From Poronia punctata (lineage: Eukaryota; Ascomycota; Sordariomycetes; Xylariales; Xylariaceae), in assembly GCA_022579005.1 (NCBI GenBank), contig MU401474.1:1-64000 (forward strand): DNA of 64,000 bases, in the 5' to 3' direction. The notes beneath the pieces were generated by a model, which did not search any database, was not told the origin of the DNA, and saw only the letters and a list, made by a program, of their open reading frames with translations. Of this stretch, positions 63,387-64,000 are shown one piece after another. Made by a program: the position numbers and the translations under genes. How positions within the stretch are numbered: the stretch's first letter is position 1; each line of letters opens with the position of its first letter.

Positions 63387-64000
63387 CCGTATGCTAGATA
63401 ATAGGGTCTAGGTCTGTTGATCGATTTGATCTGTCCGAACCTAGGGTGGGTGATTGATGGGGTGATACATACACGGTTAATAGGAAAAAACAAAAAAAAA
63501 AAAACAAAAAAAACCAAAAAAAAAACCACGGACGAAATTATCCTATAACCTCCTAGACTAAACTAAAAGCTTACATACTTGACTAAAACTCCCCGTTCTA
63601 TCTAAGGGTAGGGTAAAGTAACAATCCATTTTTTTCATCTGGGTAAGTTAGGTAATTAGAAATAAGTGCCTGCAGGCAGAGAGCGGGAACTTGAGGTAAG
63701 GTAAGGTAAGGTAGTAAGCAACTGCCGAGTTGCTTAATGATCCCTCCAAAACCTTATTTTAGGTAATAGGTTGGAATTTACACGTAAGTGTATCTACCTA
63801 TCTATCTGTTTAGGTAGGTTAGGTGTAGGTACATGTCTTGTTACGGAAAGAGGGTATGAATGAAAGAATGAAAGAGAGACGTAAATTGGCATGTGTAAGT
63901 ATGTAACCTAGACTATGACGGTAGGAGAGTAACTCTTGTTATGTAAGTTGTAACATGAAGCGCAATTGTAGCTTGTAGATAACAGCATTTGCTGGTCGTC

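Larger units (their letters stand above)
49104..64000. other. 15-kb gene desert to the window end
   Basis: 49104-49700 is the copper-fist promoter side. 49.7-53.4 kb is AT-rich with AGGTAGGTA-type runs (for example 52266-52277 and 50125-50145). 53.4-60.5 kb has a more balanced composition and many ORFs of 60-146 codons in all frames, none with a domain, so it may be heavily decayed mobile or genic DNA. 60.5-64 kb holds simple repeats. No gene, rRNA or tRNA is supported. Confidence 0.5.

Overview
The window looks like nuclear DNA of a filamentous ascomycete (Pezizomycotina, most likely Sordariomycetes). Genes carry short spliceosomal introns with GTAAGT/GTGAGT-type donors and NAG acceptors. 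The protein set is typically fungal: a GH72 glucanosyltransferase with X8/CBM43, a fungal-type GH94, GH7, a Dal5-type MFS transporter, Zn2Cys6 and copper-fist transcription factors, and GFA and HHE proteins. No rRNA, tRNA, CRISPR or prokaryotic operon was recognised. Splice sites were placed by eye from reading frame, GT/AG signals and family knowledge.

Layout. 1-2.4 kb: an AT-rich 20-bp minisatellite cut by the window edge, then intergenic DNA. 2.4-3.6 kb (+): a Ubc8-like ubiquitin-conjugating enzyme with a frame problem near its N terminus. 4.5-5.7 kb (-): a Saf4/YJU2B-like splicing factor. 6.2-7.5 kb (-): a three-exon hemerythrin-HHE membrane protein followed, in the same frame and directly after its stop, by a 59-codon ORF. 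8.0-8.8 kb (-): a kinase-like protein. 10.3-10.8 kb (+): a GFA/CENP-V protein. 13.5-15.3 kb (+): a GH72 GPI-anchored glucanosyltransferase, convergent with an intronless GH94 phosphorylase at 15.9-18.3 kb (-). 18.3-24.4 kb: no convincing gene. 24.4-25.8 kb (-): a GH7 cellulase, divergent from a Dal5-type MFS transporter at 27.9-29.9 kb (+). 30.4-32.6 kb (+): a long ORF interrupted by one in-frame TAG that is followed at once by ATG. 33.07-33.53 kb: a MITE-like element with terminal inverted repeats and TA flanks. 33.9-34.7 kb (+): a compact two-exon SET-domain protein. 36.1-39.2 kb (+): a COL-26/RGT1-type Zn2Cys6 regulator. 39.2-47.5 kb: a microsatellite-rich gene desert. 47.5-49.1 kb (-): a copper-fist regulator. 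49.1-64 kb: a second desert with no gene I can support.

Functional theme. GH7 (cuts cellulose), GH94 (phosphorolysis of cellobionic acid or a related disaccharide) and a COL-26/BglR-like regulator (glucose sensing and cellulase control in related fungi) lie within about 23 kb, with an MFS transporter between them. This is suggestive of a loose plant-biomass-use neighbourhood but is not proof of a cluster. Other features that stand out are the two same-frame stop-ATG junctions, the dispersed TACGAGTA motif, the MITE upstream of the SET gene, and the probable frameshifts in the E2 and transporter models.
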